Origin: Patescibacteria group bacterium
GTDB taxonomy: Bacteria; Patescibacteriota; Saccharimonadia; Saccharimonadales; UBA4665
Reading direction: 5' to 3'
Length of the DNA stretch: 64,000 bases
NCBI GenBank assembly: GCA_030271625.1
Contig: JARXKN010000001.1
Coordinates: forward strand, 434,001 to 498,000
Below are positions 18,206 through 26,474 of the stretch, piece after piece. A program made the position numbers and the translations under genes. Position 1 is the first letter of the stretch. Each line of letters begins with the position of its first letter. The notes beneath the pieces were generated by a model. The model was not told where the DNA came from, searched no databases, and was given only the letters and a program-made list of their open reading frames with translations.

Positions 18206-19135
18206 ATGATTAAATATTATTACAAAAGTATTACCGGCACCGAATTAACCGAAATTGACGAGCCGCGCAAAGGTACTTGGATTTATGTTGAGGCACCGAC
18301 GGACGTTGAAGTGGCTCAGCTAGCTAAACAATTTCAGCTTGAACCGGGTAATCTAGAAGACGCCCGCGACGACGACGAAATGCCGCGTTTGGAACGTCAG
18401 GATGGCCAAACCTACATTTATGTCCGGTTTGCCTACCGTAACAGTCAGGGCGATTTATCAACTATGCCGCTCTTAATCGTCTTTGGTGGCGAGTATGTCG
18501 TGACGGTCAGCCGTATCCGTTTGCCGGCGCTAGACCATCTAATGCGAGGCCAAACACCGTTTGCAACGACCCAACGTTCCAAACTGGTGCTGCTGATTTT
18601 ATCGCAGATAAGTGACCAATATGATGGCTTCATTAACCGCATTAGCCGGCAGATAAAATCGATTCGATCACGCCTGCGCAGTACCGGCATTACCAACAAA
18701 GACTTATTAGACTTTGTGACAATTGAAGATGATCTAAACGAGTTCCAGGCTTCGTTGCAACCGACTAACGCCGCCTTACGACGGTTGTTGGTAGGCAAGC
18801 AGTTACCACTGTTTGACGATGATCATGATATTGTCGAAGATCTGCTGCTAAATAACGAGCAATCAATTGAAGCGATTCGATCTAACCTGCTGTCGGTCAG
18901 TAATATCCGCGACGCCTATTCAGCCATCAGCAGTAATAATTTGAACCGAACCATTACCTTATTGACCCTAGCAACTATTTTAGTGGCCTTACCAAACGTT
19001 TTCTTTGGGATGTATGGCATGAATGTCGAACTACCATTCCAACATTCACCGTGGGCGTTTGGCGTACTTATTACGATTAATGTCGTGCTAATCACCAGCA
19101 TCGTAGCCTTTGTTCGTAAAAAGCGCATCATCTAA
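18206..19135 (+). CDS. corA: CorA-family magnesium/divalent cation transporter
   Basis: A 309-residue CorA channel: a long N-terminal cytoplasmic alpha/beta and helical domain, then two C-terminal membrane helices. The first ends with the selectivity motif GMYGMNVELPF (GMN) and the protein ends in the basic tail RKKRII. Forms a pentameric Mg2+ (sometimes Co2+/Ni2+) channel in the cytoplasmic membrane. Single gene, with a candidate small RNA directly upstream; no M-box-like leader was recognised. Confidence 0.94.
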   Translation: MIKYYYKSITGTELTEIDEPRKGTWIYVEAPTDVEVAQLAKQFQLEPGNLEDARDDDEMPRLERQDGQTYIYVRFAYRNSQGDLSTMPLLIVFGGEYVVTVSRIRLPALDHLMRGQTPFATTQRSKLVLLILSQISDQYDGFINRISRQIKSIRSRLRSTGITNKDLLDFVTIEDDLNEFQASLQPTNAALRRLLVGKQLPLFDDDHDIVEDLLLNNEQSIEAIRSNLLSVSNIRDAYSAISSNNLNRTITLLTLATILVALPNVFFGMYGMNVELPFQHSPWAFGVLITINVVLITSIVAFVRKKRII

Positions 19136-19212
19136 CTTTTGCTGCCCATATTGCAATAGCCTATTGGCGCGAGTAAACTAAGTTCAAATCTAAAAAACAA
19201 AAAGGATACCTC

Positions 19213-19923
19213 ATGAAACAAGTAAAAATAAACCAAGCTGGTGTTGGCCACATATTAGCCATTGGCCTGATAGCCACTTCAGTTGTTGTCGGCGGCACCT
19301 ACGTGTCAGTCAAAAAAGCTCAGGATAGTAAAGCTCAGGCTAGTGCCGCTAGTTCCAAAGCGGCTGAGGCGAAAGGGACGTTAAACTCGCACCGTAAGAC
19401 TGCCCACCCATTGGGTACCGTCGACACGCCTGCCACCACCTCCGAAAGCGCAAAACCAACAACGACGAAGCCAGTTTCAACCCCAGCTCCCGCAAAACCG
19501 GCAGTTACCGCTCCAAAAACTAGCGTTGCGACTACCGATCAAAAGGCCGCTCCGACACCAACCCCAACCCCAACACCACAACCCACCGCTACTCCTTTGA
19601 GTGTTTTAACGGAAGTTATCAGTAATTTTGAAACTAAAGGCGGTCCACTGAATGTCACCCGAGACGTCGTAACAGTATCTGGACCAATCAGTGACGCTAA
19701 GGCTCGCCCGATTGTCTTTGGTTTCCACGATAAGCTTTACTACGCCTACACCCAAACGCAAGCTCCAAACTTCAAAACTTCACCATCTGACACCGCCCAT
19801 TCAATGGCAATTATCTCGGCTAATGTCAGTAGCGTCGCTCAAGTCAGCGCTCACCTCGACAAAGTCAGCAATCTTGTCGATCCCAACATTACCGCAGTCG
19901 GCTTCTCTAGCGGCGGTAATTAG
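19213..19923 (+). CDS. membrane-anchored Thr/Pro-rich extracellular protein
   Basis: A 236-residue protein: an N-terminal hydrophobic anchor (about 13-31), an Ala/Lys-rich helix, a Pro/Thr-rich low-complexity linker (about 75-132, with PTPTPTPTP), and a C-terminal domain of about 100 residues containing ARPIVFGFHDKLYYAYT. Probably extracytoplasmic. No known family recognised. AAGGA precedes the ATG. The Pro/Thr linker resembles those of the other surface proteins in the window. Confidence 0.75.
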   Translation: MKQVKINQAGVGHILAIGLIATSVVVGGTYVSVKKAQDSKAQASAASSKAAEAKGTLNSHRKTAHPLGTVDTPATTSESAKPTTTKPVSTPAPAKPAVTAPKTSVATTDQKAAPTPTPTPTPQPTATPLSVLTEVISNFETKGGPLNVTRDVVTVSGPISDAKARPIVFGFHDKLYYAYTQTQAPNFKTSPSDTAHSMAIISANVSSVAQVSAHLDKVSNLVDPNITAVGFSSGGN

Positions 19924-19958
19924 CTAGTTTTAAGAAGTTCTGATAGCAGTACAGCCGA

Positions 19959-19987
19959 TTGAAGCGAGCTATTTAATCTGCTATACT
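19959..19987 (+). promoter_or_regulatory. promoter of tRNA-Ala
   Basis: TTGAAG (19959-19964), 17-bp spacer, TATACT (19982-19987), 11 nt before the mature tRNA 5' end. Confidence 0.75.
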
Positions 19988-19998
19988 CTATCGGACTT

Positions 19999-20075
19999 GG
20001 GGATATAGCTCAGTTGATTAGAGCGCTGCCATGGCATGGCAGAGGTCCAGGGTTTGAGTCCCTGTATCTCCACCA
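19999..20075 (+). tRNA. tRNA-Ala (GGC)
   Basis: 77-nt cloverleaf. Acceptor GGGGATA pairs with TATCTCC (one G-U), anticodon stem CTGCC/GGCAG with loop ATGGCAT (anticodon GGC), T arm CAGGGTTTGAGTCCCTG, discriminator A and encoded CCA. Confidence 0.93.
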
Positions 20076-20116
20076 AATAAAACACCTAGCTTAGACACTG
20101 GGTGTTTTATTTTTTT
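20076..20116 (+). terminator. intrinsic terminator after tRNA-Ala
   Basis: AATAAAACACC (20076-20086) / GGTGTTTTATT (20101-20111) followed by a T run. Confidence 0.9.
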
Positions 20117-20173
20117 GTAGTACAATATGCATCAGAACCAACAAAACAAATATCCAAAATAAGGAGCCCACCC

Positions 20174-22030
20174 ATGGAGCCCACCAACGACCCAATTCCA
20201 ACTAACGACGTTACACCACTGCTCGTGCCAGCCACACCCGGCACTTCATTCTCGCCCAATCCGCCGACAGCGCCCATTACGCCCGAAGTTAATTCAGCTG
20301 TTTCCAGTTCGCCGACGCCAGTATCGGCAACAGCGGCCCCTACCGAACCCACGCCAGCAGTTGCCCTAACACCAGCCGAAGCTACATCTGTTCCACCAAC
20401 AGTAGCACCACCTGTCAAAAAACGCTCCCGTAAGTTAGCTGTGGCCGGTTTGGCAAGCATGTTGGTTATTGGCTTGCTCGGAGCCGGCTATTATTTTGGC
20501 TACTATACCAATAGCTCCTTTGTGTATAGTCAGTCACTCGCCAACAGTGGCAAGGGTTTAACCGCTCTGACCCATGAGTTTACGGCTAAATCGAAGGTTG
20601 CAGCCCAAGGCTACACTGGTAGCGGGCAGTACAAAGTCGTTATGGGTGACACCACGACCGACGGTAAGCTAAGCTTCAAGGCCGACAAGACTAACAGTGA
20701 ATCAACTTTCGATATTGGCCTTGGTGCAAATCGCGTCAACGTCACCCTTCGGACAATAAAATCAACCGGCACTAGCCCTGACCTGTACATCAAGGCCGCC
20801 GGCTTAGCCGGTCTAGATAGCATGACCGGAACTGATGGCCTGGGTAGCACTTTGCAAAAGTATAATGATAAATGGATAGTCGTTGACCACACCCTGCTTG
20901 ATAATGCGGCTCAACAGGCAACGGCCACCAGCACAATGATGCTACCAACTAGCGACCAGATAATGGATGAAGTGAATGCCGCCGCCGACGTTAACCAGCA
21001 ATATCTGTTTAGTACCAAGGCTGACAAAGCGGTGACTAAAGTAATCAAAACTTATGGTCTCGAGACAGTCGACGGACATAGGGTTATCCACTATACCGTT
21101 GGACTCAATAAGGTAAATCTTAAAAAATATATTACCGCCCAGAATGAGGCGCTGAACCGAAGTAAATTAGCCGATTGGATAAAACAAAACAAGCTTACTG
21201 ATAAAGTCGACAGTTCGTACCAAGCAGCCCTAAAATCAGTTGATGACGTTAAGACGACCGACACCTTTGAAATGTATTCCGATATTAATTCTCGTTTAGT
21301 CTATAAATATCGCTTTGCCGAAGACAAGAATCCGGCTACTAACTACGTCGATGTCGGATTAGACTACAAAAACAAGCAGTCGCTGCCGTTTTTCGTAAAT
21401 GGCGTATCTGCCGATAGTTCTGGTAAAACTAATTTTAACCTTAAAGTCACTACTCAAACTGACACCAAAGCCGTAGCGGTTGATTTAAAGGTAACGGGAA
21501 CTAACGCCAGTAAATATACGGTCACCACTAGTTTTAGCTTTCAGCCGGTGGCCACCGCCCCGGCCATTGCTACTCCAACGGGTGCCGTACAGCTGGGTGA
21601 AGTCTTACAGCAATTGGGGATTAGTGACCCGATGGCCTTGTTTGGCGGCGGAGCCACAAGTGGTACTACCAGCGGCTTACCGGCTAATAAACAGGCTATT
21701 GATAGCAAACGGCGGGTCGATATCCAATCGTTACAAGTTCAGCTCGAATCATATTTTTCGGATAATGATAAATATCCAACCCTTGCCCAGCTGAATGATG
21801 CTAAATGGCGTAAGACAAACCTGCCTAACTTGGACCCGACGGCACTGATGGATCCAGAAGCCACGGCAGCGGTCTTAGCAAGCACGCCGGCATCTAAAGT
21901 CTATGCCTATCAACCAACAACCAGTGCTGGTCAAGCCTGTACCAATGTCGGTGCTGCCAGTTGTGCTCATTACACCCTCAGCGCTACCTTAAGCAACGGT
22001 CAACTGTTCACCAAAAAAGACCTAAACTAA
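20174..22030 (+). CDS. single-pass membrane protein with pseudopilin-like C-terminus
   Basis: A 618-residue protein. Residues about 1-85 are Pro/Thr/Ala-rich and lie before a KKRSRK stop-transfer cluster and one membrane segment (about 90-112, VAGLASMLVIGLLGAGYYFG), so they should be cytoplasmic. A large outer domain follows. The last 100 residues, DSKRRVDIQSLQVQLESYF then SDNDKYPTLAQLN, match the soluble part of GspG/PilA-type pseudopilins. No prepilin cleavage site is present. Start is ATG 20174, preceded by AAGGAG; an earlier in-frame start at 20102 overlaps the tRNA terminator. Role unknown, probably surface-exposed. Confidence 0.8.
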   Translation: MEPTNDPIPTNDVTPLLVPATPGTSFSPNPPTAPITPEVNSAVSSSPTPVSATAAPTEPTPAVALTPAEATSVPPTVAPPVKKRSRKLAVAGLASMLVIGLLGAGYYFGYYTNSSFVYSQSLANSGKGLTALTHEFTAKSKVAAQGYTGSGQYKVVMGDTTTDGKLSFKADKTNSESTFDIGLGANRVNVTLRTIKSTGTSPDLYIKAAGLAGLDSMTGTDGLGSTLQKYNDKWIVVDHTLLDNAAQQATATSTMMLPTSDQIMDEVNAAADVNQQYLFSTKADKAVTKVIKTYGLETVDGHRVIHYTVGLNKVNLKKYITAQNEALNRSKLADWIKQNKLTDKVDSSYQAALKSVDDVKTTDTFEMYSDINSRLVYKYRFAEDKNPATNYVDVGLDYKNKQSLPFFVNGVSADSSGKTNFNLKVTTQTDTKAVAVDLKVTGTNASKYTVTTSFSFQPVATAPAIATPTGAVQLGEVLQQLGISDPMALFGGGATSGTTSGLPANKQAIDSKRRVDIQSLQVQLESYFSDNDKYPTLAQLNDAKWRKTNLPNLDPTALMDPEATAAVLASTPASKVYAYQPTTSAGQACTNVGAASCAHYTLSATLSNGQLFTKKDLN

Positions 22031-22055
22031 GTCGTTCTAAGCTATACTTACAGTC

Positions 22056-22805
22056 ATGAATGTTGTTGTTAATGACCTGCTGGTTCACTATGAGCTGCAA
22101 GGGCAGGGTAAGCCAGTTTTGTTACTCCACGGCTGGGGTGACAGTTTGACTGGGCTGACTGGTTTGCGGAAAAGCTTAGCGACTTCGTTTCAGGTAGTTT
22201 CACTGGATCTCCCTGGTTTTGGCACCACCCAAACCCCGAAAACAGTCTGGAATCTCGACAACTATGCGCAATTTCTGCAGGCCTTCTTGGCCAAAGTAGA
22301 CTGCACGCCGTACGCCGTAATTGGACACAGTAATGGGGGCGCCCTGGCGATTAGAGCTATTTCCTTGCAACAGTTACAGCCAGAAAAACTAGTGCTGCTA
22401 GCGGCGTCGGGGATTAGAGCTGGAAACAGTGGCCGTCGGCTAGCCTTAAAAGTTATTGCTAAAGCCGGGAATGCGACCACCATCTGGCTCCCCAAACCAA
22501 CGCGCCAGCGCTTGCGTAAGCAGTTGTATGGCGCTGCCGGCTCTGATTTGTTAGTTGTCGAGCATTTGCAGGAAACCTTTAAGGAAACGGTTCGCCAAGA
22601 TGTCCAGGCCGATGCCGCCAGGCTGACTTTGCCGACGTTGTTGATCTATGCCGATCAAGATCAAGCCGTGCCGCTGCAAGATGGCCGGACCTATCAGTCA
22701 CTTATTAAAAACTCCAAATTAGAGGTAATTACGGGTGCTGGGCACTTCGTGCATTTAGATAAGTCCGATCAAGTGAATCGCTTAATTGAGGAGTTTTTAG
22801 CATGA
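22056..22805 (+). CDS. alpha/beta hydrolase
   Basis: A 249-residue alpha/beta-hydrolase. VLLLHGWGDS is the oxyanion-hole strand, GHSNGGALA the nucleophile elbow (Ser), LLIYADQDQAVPL the Asp strand and GAGHFVHLDK the catalytic His. Substrate unknown. TATACT (22043-22048) ends 7 nt before the ATG with no ribosome-binding site, so the transcript looks leaderless. It overlaps the Mur ligase gene by 4 bp, suggesting a link to envelope synthesis. Confidence 0.92.
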   Translation: MNVVVNDLLVHYELQGQGKPVLLLHGWGDSLTGLTGLRKSLATSFQVVSLDLPGFGTTQTPKTVWNLDNYAQFLQAFLAKVDCTPYAVIGHSNGGALAIRAISLQQLQPEKLVLLAASGIRAGNSGRRLALKVIAKAGNATTIWLPKPTRQRLRKQLYGAAGSDLLVVEHLQETFKETVRQDVQADAARLTLPTLLIYADQDQAVPLQDGRTYQSLIKNSKLEVITGAGHFVHLDKSDQVNRLIEEFLA

Positions 22806-24244
22806 ACCTACGCGGCTTACTCAGTTTGTATAGTCCACGCTACCCGACAACACTCGTATACATGCTCCAAAGCACCGAATACCAAGCTGCTGCTTATTTA
22901 GCCTGGTTTTGGCGAACAACAAACTTTGCAACCGTGACGCAACGACGTAGTTTAGACCGTACAAAAGCTGCCCGCTTGCTGCTAACGGCTTTACGAATCG
23001 GTATGCTCGTCCAGATAGCACTCGGGCTCTTCTTAGTTCTAGCCGGCGCTCGGGCGCATCATGCTGGTGTAGAGCTAGGTGGCATCATAGCCATCGTAAT
23101 CTACCCGGTTTTGTGGGCCTATTTGATAACGCTGCCGCTCCAGTTAGGGCGAGTCTTTATCAGTCGACCAGCCGAAAAACGGTTAATAAACGAATCTAAA
23201 AAAATCTTTGCTAATCATCCTGGCGCCAAAATTGCGGTGGCTGGTAGTTATGGCAAAACCACCATGAAGGAATTGTTAGCCACCGTACTAAGCGAAGGCT
23301 TAACAGTGGCTGCCACACCGGCTAATAAGAATGTCAGCAGCAGTCACGCCTACTTTGCCCGCAAACTTACCGGTTCTGAAGATGTTTTAGTGATTGAATA
23401 CGGCGAAGGTGCTCCTGGTGATGTGGCCCGCTTTGCCCAGATTACTGCCCCCACCCACGCCGTCATTACTGGTTTGGCGCCGGCGCACTTAGACCAATAT
23501 AAGACACTAGCTGCTGCCGGGCAGGATATTTTGTCGGTGGCCAATTATCTTCATGACGCCAATGTCTTCGTGAACGATGAGTCGCCAGATTTAGTACCGT
23601 TGCTTAAGCCGGCCTACTCACGTTTCAATAAACAGGGAGCCTTGGGCTGGAAAGTAAAGGACGCTCAGGTTTCACTTGCCGGTACTAGCTTTACGCTAAC
23701 GAAGGGGCGGCGCAGTCTCCCGCTCCAAAGCGGCTTGGTCGGCCGTCATCAAATTGGCTTTTTGTCGCTCGTCGCTAGCTTAGGCCTACAACTTGGCCTA
23801 ACTGCCGAACAAGTGCAAGCTGGTATAGCTAGCACCAAACCGTTTGAGCATCGCATGCAACCCTATCAGCTGTCCGGCGCCTGGGTGATTGACGATACTT
23901 ATAATGGCAACCTAGAAGGTCTGCGGGCCGGTACCCAATTGCTAGCCGAATTAGCGGCCACCCGTAAAATTTATGTTACGCCCGGACTGGTTGACCAGGG
24001 AGCCGAAACCGAGCGCGTCCATGTTGAGGCTGGACGGTTAATAGCGGCGGCGCGCCCCGACATTGTGGTCCTCATGAAAAACTCAGTAACTGATTTTATC
24101 GTCGTTGGTCTGCACCAAGCTGGCTTTAGCAGCGAACTACGAATCGAAACCAGCCCGCTTGATTTTTACACTAACCTTAATCACTTTGTAGCGGCTGGTG
24201 ACCTGGTGTTGATGCAAAACGACTGGACCGATAACTACGCCTAA
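22802..24244 (+). CDS. MurF-like Mur ligase with membrane-spanning N-terminus
   Basis: A 480-residue Mur ligase family protein. The N-terminal substrate-binding domain of MurF is not recognisable; instead, residues about 60-120 hold two or three membrane segments (LLLTALRIGMLVQIALGLFL and VELGGIIAIVIYPVLWAY). From about 140 the ATP domain follows: VAGSYGKTTMKELLATVL, then PAHLDQYKTL, KPFEHRMQPYQL, DDTYNGNLEGLRAG and TPGLVDQG. It probably ligates D-Ala-D-Ala or a related residue to UDP-MurNAc-peptide, at the membrane. A ddl gene follows 26 nt downstream. The exact substrate is unproven. Confidence 0.85.
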   Translation: MNLRGLLSLYSPRYPTTLVYMLQSTEYQAAAYLAWFWRTTNFATVTQRRSLDRTKAARLLLTALRIGMLVQIALGLFLVLAGARAHHAGVELGGIIAIVIYPVLWAYLITLPLQLGRVFISRPAEKRLINESKKIFANHPGAKIAVAGSYGKTTMKELLATVLSEGLTVAATPANKNVSSSHAYFARKLTGSEDVLVIEYGEGAPGDVARFAQITAPTHAVITGLAPAHLDQYKTLAAAGQDILSVANYLHDANVFVNDESPDLVPLLKPAYSRFNKQGALGWKVKDAQVSLAGTSFTLTKGRRSLPLQSGLVGRHQIGFLSLVASLGLQLGLTAEQVQAGIASTKPFEHRMQPYQLSGAWVIDDTYNGNLEGLRAGTQLLAELAATRKIYVTPGLVDQGAETERVHVEAGRLIAAARPDIVVLMKNSVTDFIVVGLHQAGFSSELRIETSPLDFYTNLNHFVAAGDLVLMQNDWTDNYA

Positions 24245-24270
24245 GCGCAGTTATTGTATATACTAGCGCT

Positions 24271-25440
24271 ATGGAAACTATCGCCGTAATTTTTGGTGGC
24301 CGCTCAGCCGAACATGATGTGTCAATTATTACTGCCTTGGCTAGTATTATTAAGCCACTCGAACTAACTCGTAAGTACAAAGTAGAAGCTATCTATATTG
24401 CCAAAGACGGTGCCTGGTACTGGGACGAAAAGCTGAAGGACGTCAAATTATTCACATCCGGTAAGATTGCTGATTTTTTGACTAAAGCGCAGCCGGTAAC
24501 TGTTCAGCTTGATGGTGGTTTTACGCTAGTTAAAACCAGTGGTATGCGTAAACAGTTGAAAAAAATTGATGTTGTCTTTCCAGCCATGCATGGTACCTAT
24601 GGTGAAGACGGTGCCTTAATGGGATTACTCGATATGGCCGGCGTACCATATGTCGGTTGTGGTGTCAGTGCTGCGGCTGCGGCAATGGATAAGGTGATGG
24701 CGAAGCAGTTAGCGGTCGCCAATGATATTCCGGTCAGTAACTTCCTGACCTTTACCAAAGCTGACCTAGCTCGCGAGCCCAATCAAGCTATCAAAAGTAT
24801 CACCGTTAGTTTGCGCTATCCATTGTTTGTAAAACCAGCCCACCTAGGCTCTAGTATTGGCATCAGTCGCGTTACTAACGATACTGAACTGCGCAATGGG
24901 CTTGAAGTTGCTGCCCATTATGATGAGCGCATTATTGTTGAGGAAGCAGTTAACAACTTGATTGAGGTAACGTTACCCATCATCGGCAACGATGAGCCCC
25001 AGGCGGCACTACTGGAACGGCCAATGACCCAGGCCGAAGACTTTTTCGACTTCGAAACCAAATACATGCAAGGCGGTAAAAAAGGCAGCGGCGGTAAAGG
25101 TGGCAAAGGCAGTGAGGGCGCTCAAGGCTATAGCCAAATTCCGGCTGAATTACCCAAAGACGTCTATACCCAAGCCGAAGCTGTCGGTCTTCGAGTCTAT
25201 AAAGCGCTCGGTTGCAGCGGAACAGCTCGCGTCGACATGCTGATTGATAGTAAATCCAAAAAAGTTTATTTTAACGAGGTTAATCCGCTGCCCGGTGGAC
25301 TCTATGCCCATAACTGGGCTAAAGCCGGCCTGAGCGGGGTTGATCTAGTGCAAAAACTAATTGTGCTGGCTACAGAACGCCATGCCAGTCGCCAGGCGCT
25401 GGCTACCAGCTTTAGCACTAATTACTTGCAACAATTCTAA
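24271..25440 (+). CDS. ddl: D-alanine--D-alanine ligase with glycine/lysine-rich insert
   Basis: A 389-residue ATP-grasp ligase. FGGRSAEHDVSI begins the N-domain; FPAMHGTYGEDGALMGLLDM, KPAHLGSSIGISRV, VEEAVNNLIEVTLP and YFNEVNPLPGG are all present. It makes D-Ala-D-Ala for peptidoglycan. Odd feature: around residues 267-285, in the loop between FDFETKYM and YSQIPAELP, a low-complexity Gly/Lys/Ser insert replaces the usual short turn. TATACT (24259-24264) ends 6 nt before the ATG with no Shine-Dalgarno site (leaderless). It follows the Mur ligase. Confidence 0.93.
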   Translation: METIAVIFGGRSAEHDVSIITALASIIKPLELTRKYKVEAIYIAKDGAWYWDEKLKDVKLFTSGKIADFLTKAQPVTVQLDGGFTLVKTSGMRKQLKKIDVVFPAMHGTYGEDGALMGLLDMAGVPYVGCGVSAAAAAMDKVMAKQLAVANDIPVSNFLTFTKADLAREPNQAIKSITVSLRYPLFVKPAHLGSSIGISRVTNDTELRNGLEVAAHYDERIIVEEAVNNLIEVTLPIIGNDEPQAALLERPMTQAEDFFDFETKYMQGGKKGSGGKGGKGSEGAQGYSQIPAELPKDVYTQAEAVGLRVYKALGCSGTARVDMLIDSKSKKVYFNEVNPLPGGLYAHNWAKAGLSGVDLVQKLIVLATERHASRQALATSFSTNYLQQF

Positions 25441-26363
25441 GCTACTTGTTCATCGTACAAGTGTGGTAGCGTATCGCGCTCGGTTATACCATGGTTAACG
25501 GCTGGCGCATCAACAAATAGAATCACCGCATGTCGCTCTGGAACGTGCGTTTGGCCTTCTGGAATAATCCGGTCAACGCCGTGCCAGAGGGGCTTCAAAT
25601 ATGAATCATCGCCGTATACCTTAGCGTGTTCGGTACCAAGAAATAGGTACGCTCCAGCTGGAGCCGTGTCGTAATGGGTTCGCTCGCCACGCGGGCCGTC
25701 CTTGGCGCCCCAAAAGCCGGCCGCATCGGCATAGGCCTGAATCGTCACTCCCCCAATATCAAAGTGAGGCTTGGCTACATCAGCGTAGGTGCCGGTCACA
25801 TCGTAACTGTCGTAGGCAATAACCCGGAGAAAAGACAACGATCTTGGGCCATCAGGCGGAAAGTACAACTTGGAAAGGTTAGGGTGGGTGGTCGCTAAAT
25901 CATTGATGTGCTGGCGGGCCGTATGGAGTAAGGAGTGTTGGATATCAAAACCGGCTTCTAAAAAACGGGTGAGTAATCGAGGAGCTGATTTAAACTGCTG
26001 CTGCCAGCGAGTATAAGCCGATTCACTAAAGTGCATTAAGCCTTTTGGATCAGCGATTTGTCGTCCAGCCGCATTAACCTTCTGTTCTTTACGGACATAA
26101 CCGGCGGAGTTGCTAAGGCGCGAATCTACAATATGATAGCTTTGAAGTAATAAGTCAGGAGTCTCGGCAATACAAGCGTCAAACGTTTGACTCAGCTCAC
26201 TAAAATCAGCTTGCGAAACTGTCATGGCAATCCGCGCAATGCCTTGCTCGAGCAGTTGCCTATCAACCGCACCTCCGTTTTCGGGGTTGGTGGCCGGGCT
26301 TAATTCGTAAAAATGTCGAGCTTCAGCTGAGCTCATTAGACTATGCGACAGTTGCTCTGACAA
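25437..26363 (-). CDS. isopenicillin-N-synthase-like 2OG-Fe(II) oxygenase
   Basis: A 308-residue protein that I place, with moderate confidence, in the isopenicillin N synthase/2-oxoglutarate-Fe(II) dioxygenase superfamily. Support: LRVIAYDSY, then KPHFDIGGVTIQAY with the HxD metal pair, LWHGVDRIIPEGQ with the second histidine, and ERHAVILFVDAP with the Arg that binds 2OG. The N-terminal 110 residues are helical. Substrate unknown. A TTG at 26363 with GAGAGGG upstream is used as start; ATG at 26336 is the alternative. It converges on ddl with a 4-bp overlap. Confidence 0.65.
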   Translation of the reverse strand: MSEQLSHSLMSSAEARHFYELSPATNPENGGAVDRQLLEQGIARIAMTVSQADFSELSQTFDACIAETPDLLLQSYHIVDSRLSNSAGYVRKEQKVNAAGRQIADPKGLMHFSESAYTRWQQQFKSAPRLLTRFLEAGFDIQHSLLHTARQHINDLATTHPNLSKLYFPPDGPRSLSFLRVIAYDSYDVTGTYADVAKPHFDIGGVTIQAYADAAGFWGAKDGPRGERTHYDTAPAGAYLFLGTEHAKVYGDDSYLKPLWHGVDRIIPEGQTHVPERHAVILFVDAPAVNHGITERDTLPHLYDEQVA

Positions 26364-26474
26364 TGTGTTACCCTCTCGTTCTCAGCCAAGTATATGCCGG
26401 TAGCAGGCTGTCCGACAAGCCTAATATTAACAACACTCGGCACAGCCGTCCGACCTCTGATATACTTAAATACT

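Noticed and set aside
26394-26474. Upstream ATG extension of leuS
   Set aside because: The extra residues do not look like LeuRS, and TATACT lies inside the extension 8 nt before the ATG at 26475.
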